DNA of 64,000 nucleotides from Nocardia bhagyanarayanae (lineage in GTDB: Bacteria > Actinomycetota > Actinomycetes > Mycobacteriales > Mycobacteriaceae), in NCBI RefSeq assembly GCF_006716565.1, contig NZ_VFPG01000001.1:5456001-5520000 (forward strand), given 5' to 3'. Position 1 is the first letter of the stretch; the number at the start of each line of letters is the position of its first letter. The position numbers and the translations under genes are program-made. This document shows, in pieces, positions 34,974-43,798 of this stretch. The notes beneath the pieces were generated by a model. The model was not told where the DNA came from. It ran no database searches and saw only the letters and a program-made list of their open reading frames with translations.

Positions 34974-35475
34974 CGATTGGCACCGCTTCCGTCGCATCCG
35001 ACTGTTGGCCTTGGCCGAGGCCCCCTACGCCTTCGGCTCCACACTTGCCTGGGCGCGGGCTCGCACCGATCAGGATTGGCGCGAGCTGCTCGCCGCCCGC
35101 ACTCAGTTCCTCGCCACCGCGGGTGATCACGACCTCGGCACCGTCGGCGCAGTCGCGGAAAGCGATGTCGCACATTTGATCTCGATGTGGGTGGCACCCG
35201 AAGCCCGTGGCACCGGCGTGGCCGACCTACTCGTCCGCTCGGTCATCGACTGGGCCGCCGCCACCGGTTACCTCGGCATCCAGCTGGAGGTCTCCGACGG
35301 CAACATCGCCGCCGAACGCCTCTACCACCGCCACGGTTTCCGCCGCACCGGCGTCGCGGGCGCCATTTCCTCCGATGACGCGCGCCTGGAATTCGAGATG
35401 CGCCTCACCCTACCGGCGCGCCCGCAGACCGTGTGGCGCGCCGTTGACGACGGCCCGTGCACGCTCGGCAGCTGA
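34933..35475 (+). CDS. GNAT family N-acetyltransferase
   Basis: About 180 residues from MDIESVRV; an ATG at 34921 is also in frame. GNAT fold elements are present: LGPDDWHRFRRIRLLALAEAP, the acetyl-CoA loop in MWVAPEARGTGVADLLV, then LQ-type LEVSDGNIAAERLYHRHGFRRTG. Members acetylate proteins, amines or drugs; the acceptor is not known. It overlaps the extended tail of the amidase gene by 41 bases, with translation probably coupled. Confidence 0.88.
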   Translation: MDIESVRVHQLGPDDWHRFRRIRLLALAEAPYAFGSTLAWARARTDQDWRELLAARTQFLATAGDHDLGTVGAVAESDVAHLISMWVAPEARGTGVADLLVRSVIDWAAATGYLGIQLEVSDGNIAAERLYHRHGFRRTGVAGAISSDDARLEFEMRLTLPARPQTVWRAVDDGPCTLGS

Positions 35476-35506
35476 AAGCGCTGGCGCGCAACGGTATCGG
35501 CGGCAA

Positions 35507-35617
35507 CTACACGCCGGGTCCGCCCTGGCCTGCGTCCAGGTCGTACCCGGAGACGACCAAGAGCACCAGCACGACGATCAACGCCGCCACGACCCCGGCG
35601 ATCGCCCGCACGACCAT
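35507..35617 (-). CDS. Possible small single-pass membrane protein (36 aa)
   Basis: Between the GNAT and MBL-fold genes the minus strand encodes MVVRAIAGVVAALIVVL and a few more hydrophobic residues, then SGYDLDAGQGGPGV and TAG at 35507. The pattern, a basic start, one hydrophobic helix and a short polar tail, is protein-like, and the frame is open a further 16 codons upstream (RWRPTWF precedes the ATG). No clear ribosome-binding site precedes this ATG, so the real start is uncertain, or it is only a remnant. Confidence 0.4.
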   Translation of the reverse strand: MVVRAIAGVVAALIVVLVLLVVSGYDLDAGQGGPGV

Positions 35618-35664
35618 GAACCAGGTCGGACGCCAACGATGCTCACTCCTCGAACCTTCGACGT

Positions 35665-36408
35665 TCAGTCCGTGGGTTCGCCGCTCGGGGCTTGCTCGTT
35701 CAGCCGGTCCTCGTAGACCGTCGCGAGGTCACGCAACGCTGTCGCGCAGTCCCCGCTGAAGCTCGAACCGTGCATGATCGCCAACGTGGTCGGCTGCAGC
35801 TGCGCCAGCCGATGCAGGGCGGCGGGCACGGCCGGTCCGAGGGAGGTCGCGTGGAAGACGTCTTCGGCGACCGTCGCCGGTTCCACCAGGTCGGCGTCGG
35901 TCAAGGCGGGACCGTTGCCCAGTTGCGTCATCAAGTCACCGCAGAACAGCACGCCGGTGGTCTGCTCGTACAGCACCCGCGCCTCCCAATTGTGCGGTGC
36001 GTGCGGTGTGTCGAAATGCTGAACCCGCCGATTGCCCAGGTCGATCACCTCCCCATCGGCCAGCCGGCGCGGCGGCCGGTCGGCCATATCGTCGATGGAG
36101 ACCAGGCACCCGAGTAGCCCGTGCGCCACCTGCGCCTGCGGTGCGGCCGCGAGGAAGTGATTCATCGCCCCGCATTCGTCGGCCTCCACATGACCGAAGG
36201 TGATCCAGCGCAGCTGCTCGACCGGCCGGATCCGCGCGACCGCCGCGGAGACCAGCGGGAACAGCGCCCGCATGCCGGTGTGGAACAGCAGCGGTTCGTC
36301 GGCGTCGACGAAGAACTGATTGAAGGTGAACCCGGTCGGTCCGATCTCCGGAATATAGGTGGAGATGCGATAGATGCCGTCGGCGATTTCGTCGGTGTGG
36401 GTTTGCAT
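35665..36408 (-). CDS. MBL-fold metallohydrolase, diiron/oxygen-binding type
   Basis: 247 residues. The metallo-beta-lactamase fold has a modified metal motif, FGHVEADECGAMN (H-x-E-x-D), as in the flavodiiron-like ODP subgroup rather than HxHxDH. Further ligands are the His in the LFCGDLMTQLGNG region (Asp) and the C-terminal IMHGSSF. These proteins bind a diiron site and may sense or reduce oxygen or nitric oxide, but the fused flavodoxin domain is missing here. The N-terminus EIADGIYRISTY is typical. The start at 36408 lies downstream of a gene-free region. Confidence 0.87.
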   Translation of the reverse strand: MQTHTDEIADGIYRISTYIPEIGPTGFTFNQFFVDADEPLLFHTGMRALFPLVSAAVARIRPVEQLRWITFGHVEADECGAMNHFLAAAPQAQVAHGLLGCLVSIDDMADRPPRRLADGEVIDLGNRRVQHFDTPHAPHNWEARVLYEQTTGVLFCGDLMTQLGNGPALTDADLVEPATVAEDVFHATSLGPAVPAALHRLAQLQPTTLAIMHGSSFSGDCATALRDLATVYEDRLNEQAPSGEPTD

Positions 36409-36720
36409 GACTCGATCCCGTGCTAGTGCCGACCCCCGCTCAAAACCATGCGCAACCTCGCAGTTTACTCACGACACCATCGCGGCACCGGCAGCTCACG
36501 GAAAAGGGCGTCCGACCCGGTTTCGCGATCGGGTCATCGATACACCACTCGAGGGCAGGCGTGGAAATTCTCCGAAGTCGAGCGCGCGAGAATAGGGTTT
36601 CATCCGTATCCCGAGCACGAAATCACCAGCGAAATTCGGACGACTATTCGGCTCGTCGGCTGCCAGGTCGGCGGGGCTCCTTCCGAGAGAAGTGAGGTGA
36701 TCGAGGTGGCGGAGGCCGGC
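36409..36720. other. Divergent intergenic region, no gene seen
   Basis: Separates the minus-strand MBL-fold gene from the plus-strand APC permease. It should hold both promoters. No convincing -35/-10 pair, palindrome or reading frame with protein character was recognised. Confidence 0.5.
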
Positions 36721-38172
36721 ATGCCCGCGCAGACCGGCGAGAGCTCGGTGGAGGCCGGTGGCTACCAGCAGGAGCTGAAACGGACGCTGGGCCCGTTCCA
36801 GGTATTCGCGATCTCGTTCGCGTTCATCTCGGTGGCGGTCGGCATCTTCGCGACCTACGACGACGTGCTCCAGAACGCGGGACCGGTCGGGATCTGGTTG
36901 TGGATCGCGGCCGCGGTGGGGCAGGTTCTGGTGGCCTTGGTGGTGGCGCAGTTCGCCGCGCGCATCCCGCTCAGTGGCTCGTCCTATCAGTGGGCCTCGC
37001 GGTTGGCCAACCCGAAGATCGGGTGGGGGTTCGGTTGGCTGACCTTCTGTTATCTGGCGGTCGCCGTTGTGGCGGTCGACAACGCGCTGGCCAGCCAGGC
37101 GTTCATGCCGCTGCTGGGTATGCGGCCGGATGAGGGCACCGCTCGCCTGATCACCCTCGCGGTGCTGCTCGTGCAAGCGGTGCTGGCCATCGCCTCGACG
37201 CGCATCGTCAGCATGATCAACGCGACCGCGGTGGGCTTGGAGCTGGTGCTCGTCGTGGTGGTGGCGATCGCGCTCGTCGTCGCCGTGGCGGTCACCGGCA
37301 ACGGCACGACCGACAACCTGACCTCGCGCGGTGTCACCGAGGACGCCGCCGACTATTTCGCGGTCGGCGGTGGGCTGATGATCGCGATGATCATGGGATT
37401 GGGCACGCTCGTCGGTTTCGACGCCGCGGCGAACCTGGCCGAGGAGGCCAAGGATCCCTATCGCAGCGTCCCGCGCGCGATCGTGGGGTCGGTCGTGGCG
37501 GCCGGGGTGCTGGGACTGCTGTTCGTGATCGCACTCACCGTCGCGATCGACGACATCCCGAAGATCAGCGCCAGCGGTTCGCCGGTCGCGGCGATCATGC
37601 GCGACCAGCTCGGTCCGGTGATGGAACGGATCCTGCTGGTCGCCATCACGTTTTCGTTCTTCGGGGCCGGGATGGTGGTGATGGCCGCCTGCTCGCGGCT
37701 CGTTTTCGCGATGTCGCGCGACGCACGCTTCCCCGCTCACCGGCTGATGCGGCGGGTCGACCCGCGCACGCGCACGCCGGTCCCGGCGACGATCCTCATC
37801 CTCTGCGTGGGGGTCGTCTTGATGGTCGCGCTGCCGGGCGATGCCCTGCTGGAGCTGATCACCGCGTCGACGATCCTCCCCGCCCTCATCTACGGCTCGA
37901 CGGTCGTTCTCTACCTGACGGTGCGCAAACGATTGGACCGCAGGAAGGGCGCCTTCGACCTCGGGCGCTTCGAGCTTCCCGTCGCGATCGCCGCCCTGCT
38001 GTGGTCGGCCGTCGCGCTGTTCGTGCTGGTGACTCCCGAGGACGCGCTGGTCCCGGTGCTGATCGTGGCAGGTTTGCTCCTCACGGGCGGGCTGTTCTTT
38101 CTCGCTCTGCTGATCTTCGACCGCGAGGCGCTCGAGACCGAGCCCGGCGACGTGAGCGTCTTCGAGCACTGA
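36721..38172 (+). CDS. APC family amino acid/amine permease
   Basis: 483-residue transporter with about 12 membrane helices. APC superfamily marks are FAFISVAVGIFATYDDVLQNAGP in helix 1 and RIPLSGSSYQWASRL in helix 2. Gly/Ala-rich FDAAANLAEEAKDPYRSVPRAI marks the intracellular loop, and MAACSRLVFAMSRDARFPA the following repeat. It probably imports an amino acid or polyamine by proton coupling. The ATG at 36721 has GGAGG five bases upstream; earlier in-frame GTG codons are weaker. It ends convergent with the FAD monooxygenase gene. Confidence 0.92.
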   Translation: MPAQTGESSVEAGGYQQELKRTLGPFQVFAISFAFISVAVGIFATYDDVLQNAGPVGIWLWIAAAVGQVLVALVVAQFAARIPLSGSSYQWASRLANPKIGWGFGWLTFCYLAVAVVAVDNALASQAFMPLLGMRPDEGTARLITLAVLLVQAVLAIASTRIVSMINATAVGLELVLVVVVAIALVVAVAVTGNGTTDNLTSRGVTEDAADYFAVGGGLMIAMIMGLGTLVGFDAAANLAEEAKDPYRSVPRAIVGSVVAAGVLGLLFVIALTVAIDDIPKISASGSPVAAIMRDQLGPVMERILLVAITFSFFGAGMVVMAACSRLVFAMSRDARFPAHRLMRRVDPRTRTPVPATILILCVGVVLMVALPGDALLELITASTILPALIYGSTVVLYLTVRKRLDRRKGAFDLGRFELPVAIAALLWSAVALFVLVTPEDALVPVLIVAGLLLTGGLFFLALLIFDREALETEPGDVSVFEH

Positions 38173-38260
38173 CCGAGCGCATCAGCCTGTCGCCGAGCCG
38201 ATCACCCGAAGTCGAATTCCGATTGCCCTGCGGCACAGAGGTTTCCCGGACAGGTGCGGT

Positions 38261-39877
38261 TCAGCGGAAGATCTGCGCGAAGTGCTTCGTCAGGTCTTCG
38301 GGTGTGGGGTCGTGTTCGGCGAAGCCGAGGTAGCCGTCGGGCCGAACGACATAGGCGGACAAGCCTTTGGCGCCGTAGGCGCGGGCGAAGTCACCGTCGC
38401 GGTCGCGGATGACCGGTGGCGCCGAGGCGTCGGGCTCGGCGGTGGGGGCGGTGATCACGTAGAGGTCGACTTTTCCGTGGGTGGCGCGGCGCGCGGCGTC
38501 GGTGAGGGCGCATACGGTGGCGGGCGCGTCGGGGCCCGCGGTGTCGTCGAGGTAGAGCAGTACGGTGTGGTCGGTTCGGCCGAGCAGGGAGAACAGGCGG
38601 ATCGGGTAGGCGACGGCGTCACGGGTCAGACCGGCCGCGTCGGGGGCGCGGTGGCCGGGGCGCGGGCCGGACTGGTCGTCGGGTGCGTGGCTGATCAGCG
38701 GGCTTTCGGAGTAATCGATCAGCAGTTGGGCTTCCCTGCGGATGACGTACTCCGGGTCGCTCTCCCCCGCGCCGATGCCTTCGCGCGCGCTGCGCACGGT
38801 GCGGCCGACCACCTCCTGCCCGACCAGTCGGCGTTCGGCGTCGTAACTGGCGAGCAGATCGGCGGCGCCGACGCCGCCGAGGGTCAGCGCGAGCTTCCAG
38901 GCCAGGTTGTGCGCGTCCTGGATGCCGGTGTTCATGCCCTGCGCACCCGTGGGCGGATGGATGTGGGCGGCGTCCCCGGCGACGAAAACCCTTCCGCGCG
39001 AATAGGAATCGACGATGCGGTGACTGATGCGGAACACCGACGACCAGCGCAGGCTCGACGCGGTGACCGGTTCGGGCGCGAGCCGGTCGAGCACCGCTTG
39101 GATGTGGTGCAGTTCAGGGGGGTGATCGCTTTCGAAGCCGTGCTCGACGGCTTCACCACTCCTCGGCGCGGTCGCGAGTTCCTCGGGCACCAGCATCGAC
39201 ACCCGGTATCGGCGCTTGCCGGGCAGCGGGATGCACACCAGCAGATCGTCGGTGACCCCGTCGGTCCGGTGCATCGATCGAATGCCGTACCCACGCGGCA
39301 TCGACCAGTCCAGTTCGACATCGCCGAGCATGTACTGCTCGGCGAACGCCGCGCCTTCGAAGCCGAGTCCCAACCCCTTGCGCACGACGCTGTGCGCGCC
39401 GTCGCAACCGATCAGATACTGCGCCTGCACCCGGCGCTCCCCCTTCTCGTCGGTGAGCACCACGTGCACGCCGGAATCGTCCTGCTCGAGATGGGTGAGC
39501 GTGGTGCCGGACTCGACGCGCGTGCCGGTGGTCGCCAGACGTTTGCGCAGAATCCGTTCGGTCTCGTATTGCGGCAGCCCGACGAACCGGTACGGGATGT
39601 CGGCGGGCAGCGTCAACGCCACGCGCTCGACCTCGGCGCCGTTGACGTAGACGATCTGGCCGCGCAGCAGGATCGATGAGTCGAGGACCTGGCGCAGCAC
39701 ACCCATGCCCTCGAAGATCTCGAGCGTGCGTGGCTGAATACCGACCGCCTTGGCGTAGCGCGGTGGTTCGACGGCCGCGTCGATGATCCGGCACCGCACC
39801 CCGCGCCGGGCCAATTCGATGGCCGCGGTCAGTCCGACCGGACCGGCGCCGACGACGAGCACCTCTGTGTCGACCAT
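38261..39877 (-). CDS. FAD-dependent monooxygenase, PheA/TfdB-like
   Basis: 538-residue class A flavoprotein hydroxylase. The FAD motif VVGAGPVGLTAAIELARRG is at the N-terminus, the DG motif in CDGAHSVVRKGLG near residue 160, and the GD motif in GRVFVAGDAAHIHPPTGAQG near 295. A C-terminal thioredoxin-like domain follows (YVVRPDGYLGFAEHD). Such enzymes hydroxylate phenols, aromatic polyketides or rifamycins with NAD(P)H and oxygen; the substrate is not identified. The ATG follows GAGGTGATG. No regulator or pathway gene is adjacent. Confidence 0.92.
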   Translation of the reverse strand: MVDTEVLVVGAGPVGLTAAIELARRGVRCRIIDAAVEPPRYAKAVGIQPRTLEIFEGMGVLRQVLDSSILLRGQIVYVNGAEVERVALTLPADIPYRFVGLPQYETERILRKRLATTGTRVESGTTLTHLEQDDSGVHVVLTDEKGERRVQAQYLIGCDGAHSVVRKGLGLGFEGAAFAEQYMLGDVELDWSMPRGYGIRSMHRTDGVTDDLLVCIPLPGKRRYRVSMLVPEELATAPRSGEAVEHGFESDHPPELHHIQAVLDRLAPEPVTASSLRWSSVFRISHRIVDSYSRGRVFVAGDAAHIHPPTGAQGMNTGIQDAHNLAWKLALTLGGVGAADLLASYDAERRLVGQEVVGRTVRSAREGIGAGESDPEYVIRREAQLLIDYSESPLISHAPDDQSGPRPGHRAPDAAGLTRDAVAYPIRLFSLLGRTDHTVLLYLDDTAGPDAPATVCALTDAARRATHGKVDLYVITAPTAEPDASAPPVIRDRDGDFARAYGAKGLSAYVVRPDGYLGFAEHDPTPEDLTKHFAQIFR

Positions 39878-39995
39878 GTGACATCACCTCGCAGTGGATG
39901 TTCACGGAGCGATCCGGCGAGTCTACGCCCGGTCGCCCACGCCCCACTCCGGTTCACGGCAAACACCCAGCATCCAACCCGGTCGGTGCGCGTCT

Positions 39996-40158
39996 TTACG
40001 GAGCGACCAGACGCCGCGCGGCCGGCACCACCGCCGCGCGGCGTTCGGCGATGCAGTGCGGGTCGTCGGCCCGCGCGGCCTGCACGGCGGCGCGGACCAG
40101 ATCGGTGAGCACGACGACGAGCGTGACGGGCTGGAAGTCGGTGGTGATCAGCCCCTCG
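39996..40158 (-). pseudogene. C-terminal remnant of an unidentified protein
   Basis: The minus strand carries a protein-like tail: LITTDFQPVTLVVVLTDLV, then HCIAERRAAVVPAARRLVAP and TAA at 39996. There is no start or N-terminal part: upstream the sequence becomes the opposite strand of the alcohol dehydrogenase remnant. Family not recognised. Confidence 0.35.
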
Positions 40159-40600
40159 CGTGTGCAGGCCGTCGGCATCTGCCACACCGACCTCGTGGCT
40201 CGCGCCGCGGGCGGACCGTCCCGGCCGCCGCTGCTCGGGCACGAGGGCGCCGGGGTGGTCGAGGCGGTCGGCGCCGAGGTCAACCACCGTGCGGCCGGTA
40301 GATCACGTCGTGCTGACCTTCCGGCATTGCGGCGGCTGCGCCTACTGCCATCGCTCGATCGCGGTGAACCAGTTCGGTTCTCGCGACAACCGCTCACCGC
40401 GCGTCATCGCGGCTGCGACGCAGGTGCGGGGCGAGTTCTTCGGACAGTCCAGCTTCGCGGGCTACGCGCTGACCACCCCGGACAACACCGTCGTCGCCGA
40501 TCCCGCGACCGATCCGGTCATCACCGCGCCGCTCGGGTGCGGATTCCAGACCGGCGCGGGCGCGGTGCTCAACGCCCTGCGACCCGCGCCCGAACGCCCA
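40153..40600 (+). pseudogene. Truncated, frameshifted aryl-alcohol dehydrogenase-like gene
   Basis: The + strand encodes AVGICHTDLVARAAG and PPLLGHEGAGVVEAVGAEV, the catalytic zinc region of medium-chain alcohol dehydrogenases. After a frame change near 40290 it continues as VDHVVLTFRHCGGCAYCH, GEFFGQSSFAGYAL and APLGCGFQTGAGAVLN. The N-terminal 35 or so residues, part of the structural zinc lobe and the whole coenzyme-binding half are missing. The HIT gene starts about 50 bases later. Confidence 0.75.
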
Positions 40601-40651
40601 GACCGTCGAACCTGTCCTCACCTGGTAGTCCACTTCGACAGAATCGTTGGG

Positions 40652-41149
40652 GTGGAACGCATTTCCTTCGACGTGGACGCCTACGTCCAGCGCGTCCGAT
40701 CATCGCCATGCTTCGTCTGCGCGATCGTGGCGGGCGAACACGATTCCGACCTCGAGCAGGTGATCGCCGAGGACGAGGAGAACTTCGCGTTCCTGTCGCG
40801 CTATCCGACGCTGTTCGGCTCCGTCCTGGTCGCACCGAAGCGCCATCTCGAGCACGTCGTGCGAGACCTGCCGGAGGACGCTTTCCTGCGGATCATGTCA
40901 CTGGTGCACCGGGTGACGCGCGCGGTGGAGGCCGTGGTGCCCACCGAGCGCACCTACCTGTTGAGTCTCGGTAGCCACCAAGGTAATTCGCACCTGCACT
41001 GGCACATCGCACCGCTGCCACCGGGTGTCCCGTATCGCGAGCAGCAGTTCCACGCGCTCATGGCCGAGAACGGCGTGCTGCCGTGGACGCACGCCCAAGC
41101 CGTCGAGCTCGCGGAGCAACTGCGCGCCGCGATGGCGACACCGTCCTGA
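40652..41149 (+). CDS. HIT family protein
   Basis: 165-residue histidine-triad protein. The CFVCAIVAG cysteine pair near the N-terminus can bind zinc, VLVAPKRHLEHVVRDLPED is the central strand, and the triad is HLHWHIAPLP (H-x-H-x-H). Such proteins hydrolyse or transfer nucleotides (AMP-lysine, Ap4A and similar). The GTG start is chosen because upstream sequence belongs to the alcohol dehydrogenase remnant; no strong ribosome-binding site is seen. Its stop is one base from that of the convergent methyltransferase gene. Confidence 0.85.
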   Translation: MERISFDVDAYVQRVRSSPCFVCAIVAGEHDSDLEQVIAEDEENFAFLSRYPTLFGSVLVAPKRHLEHVVRDLPEDAFLRIMSLVHRVTRAVEAVVPTERTYLLSLGSHQGNSHLHWHIAPLPPGVPYREQQFHALMAENGVLPWTHAQAVELAEQLRAAMATPS

Positions 41150-41150
41150 C

Positions 41151-41858
41151 TCAGCGCACGGTTTCGCTCGTCACGGCCGCCGTGGAGACAGTCGGCGGGA
41201 TCGCGTGCCGGTACACGCCCAGCGTCCAGGTCGGGTCGGCGGAGACCACGCTGACCGCCAGCGGTGTGCCGAAGACCTCCTCGCACGCTTTCATGACACC
41301 CGGCGCTTTGGGTTGGGCGACGGCGCGATCGGGCGGGGAGGCCGGATCGGCGTAGTCGTCGAAGACCAGAACCGCGCCCGGCGCCAGCCGCGGCAGACAC
41401 GCACGCAGACACAGCAACGTCGACTCGTATCGATCACCGTCCAGGTAGGCGAAGGCGATCCGGGCGGGCAACTGTTCGGGCACGGTGTGGGCGAACCAGC
41501 CCGCGTGCACGTGCGGGCGGCGCAGGCCGAACCGTTCGTGCAGCGTCACCACCTCACCGACCGAGGCCGCGAACTCCCCCTCGGCCAGATAGGCGCTGTC
41601 GTGGCGACCCGGCGCGGGCAACCCGCGAAACGAATCGTAGGCATGGACCGGCGGGTCCGCGCCGACGGAGTCCAGCACCGCGCGCAGCCACGCGGTCATT
41701 CCGCCTCGGTAACAACCGAATTCGACCACCGCACCCGCGACGCCCGCGCGCACCACGCCGACGAGCTCACGCTCCACGATCGTCATCCGCCCCCGATCGA
41801 CGGTCCTGGGCTGGGTCCGCAACAAGTACTCCTGCAACGCGCCGCGACGATCGTGCAC
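41151..41858 (-). CDS. TylF/MycF-like SAM-dependent methyltransferase
   Basis: 235 residues. VVEFGCYRGGMTAWLRAVL gives the SAM-binding glycine loop, YDSFRGLPAPG the family hallmark of macrocin O-methyltransferases, and FAYLDGDRYESTLLCLRACLP with VLVFDDYADP the metal-binding acidic motifs. TylF-like enzymes methylate sugar hydroxyls of macrolides or related glycans with magnesium. The GTG at 41858 has GGAGGG four bases upstream; an in-frame GTG at 41885 is possible. No glycosyltransferase or polyketide gene is nearby. Confidence 0.82.
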   Translation of the reverse strand: MHDRRGALQEYLLRTQPRTVDRGRMTIVERELVGVVRAGVAGAVVEFGCYRGGMTAWLRAVLDSVGADPPVHAYDSFRGLPAPGRHDSAYLAEGEFAASVGEVVTLHERFGLRRPHVHAGWFAHTVPEQLPARIAFAYLDGDRYESTLLCLRACLPRLAPGAVLVFDDYADPASPPDRAVAQPKAPGVMKACEEVFGTPLAVSVVSADPTWTLGVYRHAIPPTVSTAAVTSETVR

Positions 41859-41946
41859 AACGCCCTCCGCTCGTGCGGTTCCCACACCGGACCCCGCCAG
41901 AATAGCAATCGGCTATCTCCAGCGACGCCGAACGACGTCGACCGGC

Positions 41947-42849
41947 CTACCGGGCGACCAGCTCCGGCACCGCGGCCAGCGCGGCCAGCGCCCGATCCAC
42001 CGAATCCGCCGCGGCGGGCAACAGCGGCAACCGCACCGCGGGGCTTGGAATGCGTCCCAGCGCGTGCAGCACGCCCTTCATCACCGTCGGGTTCGGCTCG
42101 GCGAACGCCGTCGTCGCCACCCCGGCCAGCTCCGCGCCGATCGCCCGTGCGGAGCCGAGATCACCAGTACGCCAAGCGCTTTCGAGAGTCACGAAACGCG
42201 CTGTCGCCAGCTGCGCGGTCGCCACGATACCGCCCGCCGCGCCCAACGCGAGCAGCGGCGAGAGGAACACATCGTCCCCGGCGAGCACCGCGAAATCCGT
42301 GGGCGGATCGGCGAGCAACTCGACCGCGTCGGCGTCCACACCGCCGACCGCGTACTTCACACCCACGACACCGTCCAAGGCCGCGAGCTCCCGCAGTGTG
42401 CTCGCGCTCAACGAACGACCGGTGCGATATGGAATGTGGTACACGATCAGCGGAACCGGCGAACTCGGCGCGAGATGGGCGTAGTGCGCGACGACCCCGG
42501 CCTCGGAAGGCCGCGTGTAATACGGCACCGGCACCAACGCCGCGGCCACCTGCGGCCACGCCGCCAGCTCGACAAGCCCGGCGATGCTGGCACGGGTGTC
42601 GTTGCCGCCCGCCCCGACGATCAACGGCGCGCCGGTCGACGCGCACACCGTGGCGCACACCTCGATCACCCCGCGCCGTTCCTCGGCATCCAGCGTCGCC
42701 GCCTCGGCGGTCGTGCCCAACGCCACGAGCCCCGCCGCGCCCGCGTCGAGCACGTCGCGCGCCAGCGATTCCAGCGCGTCCCACGCGACGGCGCCGTCAT
42801 CGGTGAACGGCGTGACCAGCGGTACGAAAATCCCTCGGAATCGGTGCAT
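41947..42849 (-). CDS. Dihydrodipicolinate synthase (DapA) family lyase
   Basis: 300-residue class I aldolase of the DapA/N-acetylneuraminate lyase family. Residues seen are GTTAEAATL near 45-53, Tyr137 in VYHIPYRTG and Schiff-base Lys165 in VVGVKYAVGG. The RTG after the tyrosine fits DapA, but isolated paralogues often act in catabolic keto-acid pathways, so lysine synthesis is not assured. It is divergent from a LysR regulator 70 bases away, which probably controls it. The ATG at 42849 has no clear Shine-Dalgarno. Confidence 0.88.
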   Translation of the reverse strand: MHRFRGIFVPLVTPFTDDGAVAWDALESLARDVLDAGAAGLVALGTTAEAATLDAEERRGVIEVCATVCASTGAPLIVGAGGNDTRASIAGLVELAAWPQVAAALVPVPYYTRPSEAGVVAHYAHLAPSSPVPLIVYHIPYRTGRSLSASTLRELAALDGVVGVKYAVGGVDADAVELLADPPTDFAVLAGDDVFLSPLLALGAAGGIVATAQLATARFVTLESAWRTGDLGSARAIGAELAGVATTAFAEPNPTVMKGVLHALGRIPSPAVRLPLLPAAADSVDRALAALAAVPELVAR

Positions 42850-42919
42850 ATCGCCAGCGTGCCGCACCGAGAGATTAAGAACCAGTTCGCATTTGTACTG
42901 CTGAGCGTAAGCTGAACTG

Positions 42920-43792
42920 ATGCTCGACGTGCGCAGGCTGCGGCTGCTGCGGGAACTCGCCCGGCGCGGCACCATCGCCGCCGTCGCCGAGGCGCTCGCG
43001 TTCACCCCCTCGGCGGTCTCCCAGCAACTCACCGCGCTGGAACGCGAAGCGGGCGTCGCCCTGCTGGAGCGCACCGGACGCCGCGTCACGCTCACCCCGG
43101 CCGGACATACCCTCGTCGCACACGCCGACGCGGTGCTCGCCCGGCTCGAAGAGGCCGAGGCCGACCTCGCCGACGCCAGAGCCGGACTGACCGGACCGCT
43201 GCGCATCGGCGCCTTCCCCAGCGCCACCCAGGCCTTCATCCCCGACACCCTCACCAGGCTCGTCGCCGCCCACCCCGGCCTGGAACCCCGTGTCACCGAA
43301 CTGGATCCGGCTCGCGTCGCCGCCGCGCTGCGCGCCGGAGAACTCGACGTCGCCCTCGTCCACGACTACGACCTGGTCCCGTTCCCGCCCGAACCCGGCG
43401 TGCACACCGAACCGCTCTACCGCGAAGCCATGTTCCTCGCCGCCGACACCGCCACCCCCGGCGCGACGCTCGACACTTGGCGCGACGCACCCTGGATCGT
43501 GGCCACTGCGGGCACCCGCTGCCACACCATGACCCTGCGCGCCTGCCAAGCCGCCGGATTCACCCCGCGCATCCACCACCAGGTCGACGACTTCACCACC
43601 GTGCTGGCCTTCGTCGCCGCCGGACACGGCGTCGCCCTCGTCCCCGAACTGAGCGCCACCGAACCCCCATCCGGCGTGCGTCTCGTCCGGCTTCCTATCG
43701 CCCGCACCACGACCATCGCGTGCCGCGCGGGCGCGGGCAGGCATCCCGCAGTCTCGGCCTTCTCCACGGCCGTGCGGGCCGCGCTGAACTGA
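42920..43792 (+). CDS. LysR family transcriptional regulator
   Basis: 290 residues: winged helix MLDVRRLRLLRELARRGTI with ALAFTPSAVSQQLTALE, then an effector-binding domain (LRIGAFPSATQAFIPDTLTRL, ELDVALVHDYDLVPF). The substrate-binding part resembles ArgP/CysB-style amino acid sensors only loosely. It is divergent from the DapA-like gene, the usual LysR-target layout. There is no Shine-Dalgarno; TAAGCT (42908-42913) lies six bases before the ATG, as for a leaderless mRNA. Confidence 0.92.
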   Translation: MLDVRRLRLLRELARRGTIAAVAEALAFTPSAVSQQLTALEREAGVALLERTGRRVTLTPAGHTLVAHADAVLARLEEAEADLADARAGLTGPLRIGAFPSATQAFIPDTLTRLVAAHPGLEPRVTELDPARVAAALRAGELDVALVHDYDLVPFPPEPGVHTEPLYREAMFLAADTATPGATLDTWRDAPWIVATAGTRCHTMTLRACQAAGFTPRIHHQVDDFTTVLAFVAAGHGVALVPELSATEPPSGVRLVRLPIARTTTIACRAGAGRHPAVSAFSTAVRAALN

Positions 43793-43798
43793 ACGCGC

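Noticed and set aside
36496..38169. Long minus-strand open frame opposite the APC permease
   Set aside because: Arg/Asp/His-rich shadow of a GC-rich gene; no motif, and the opposite strand encodes a clear transporter.
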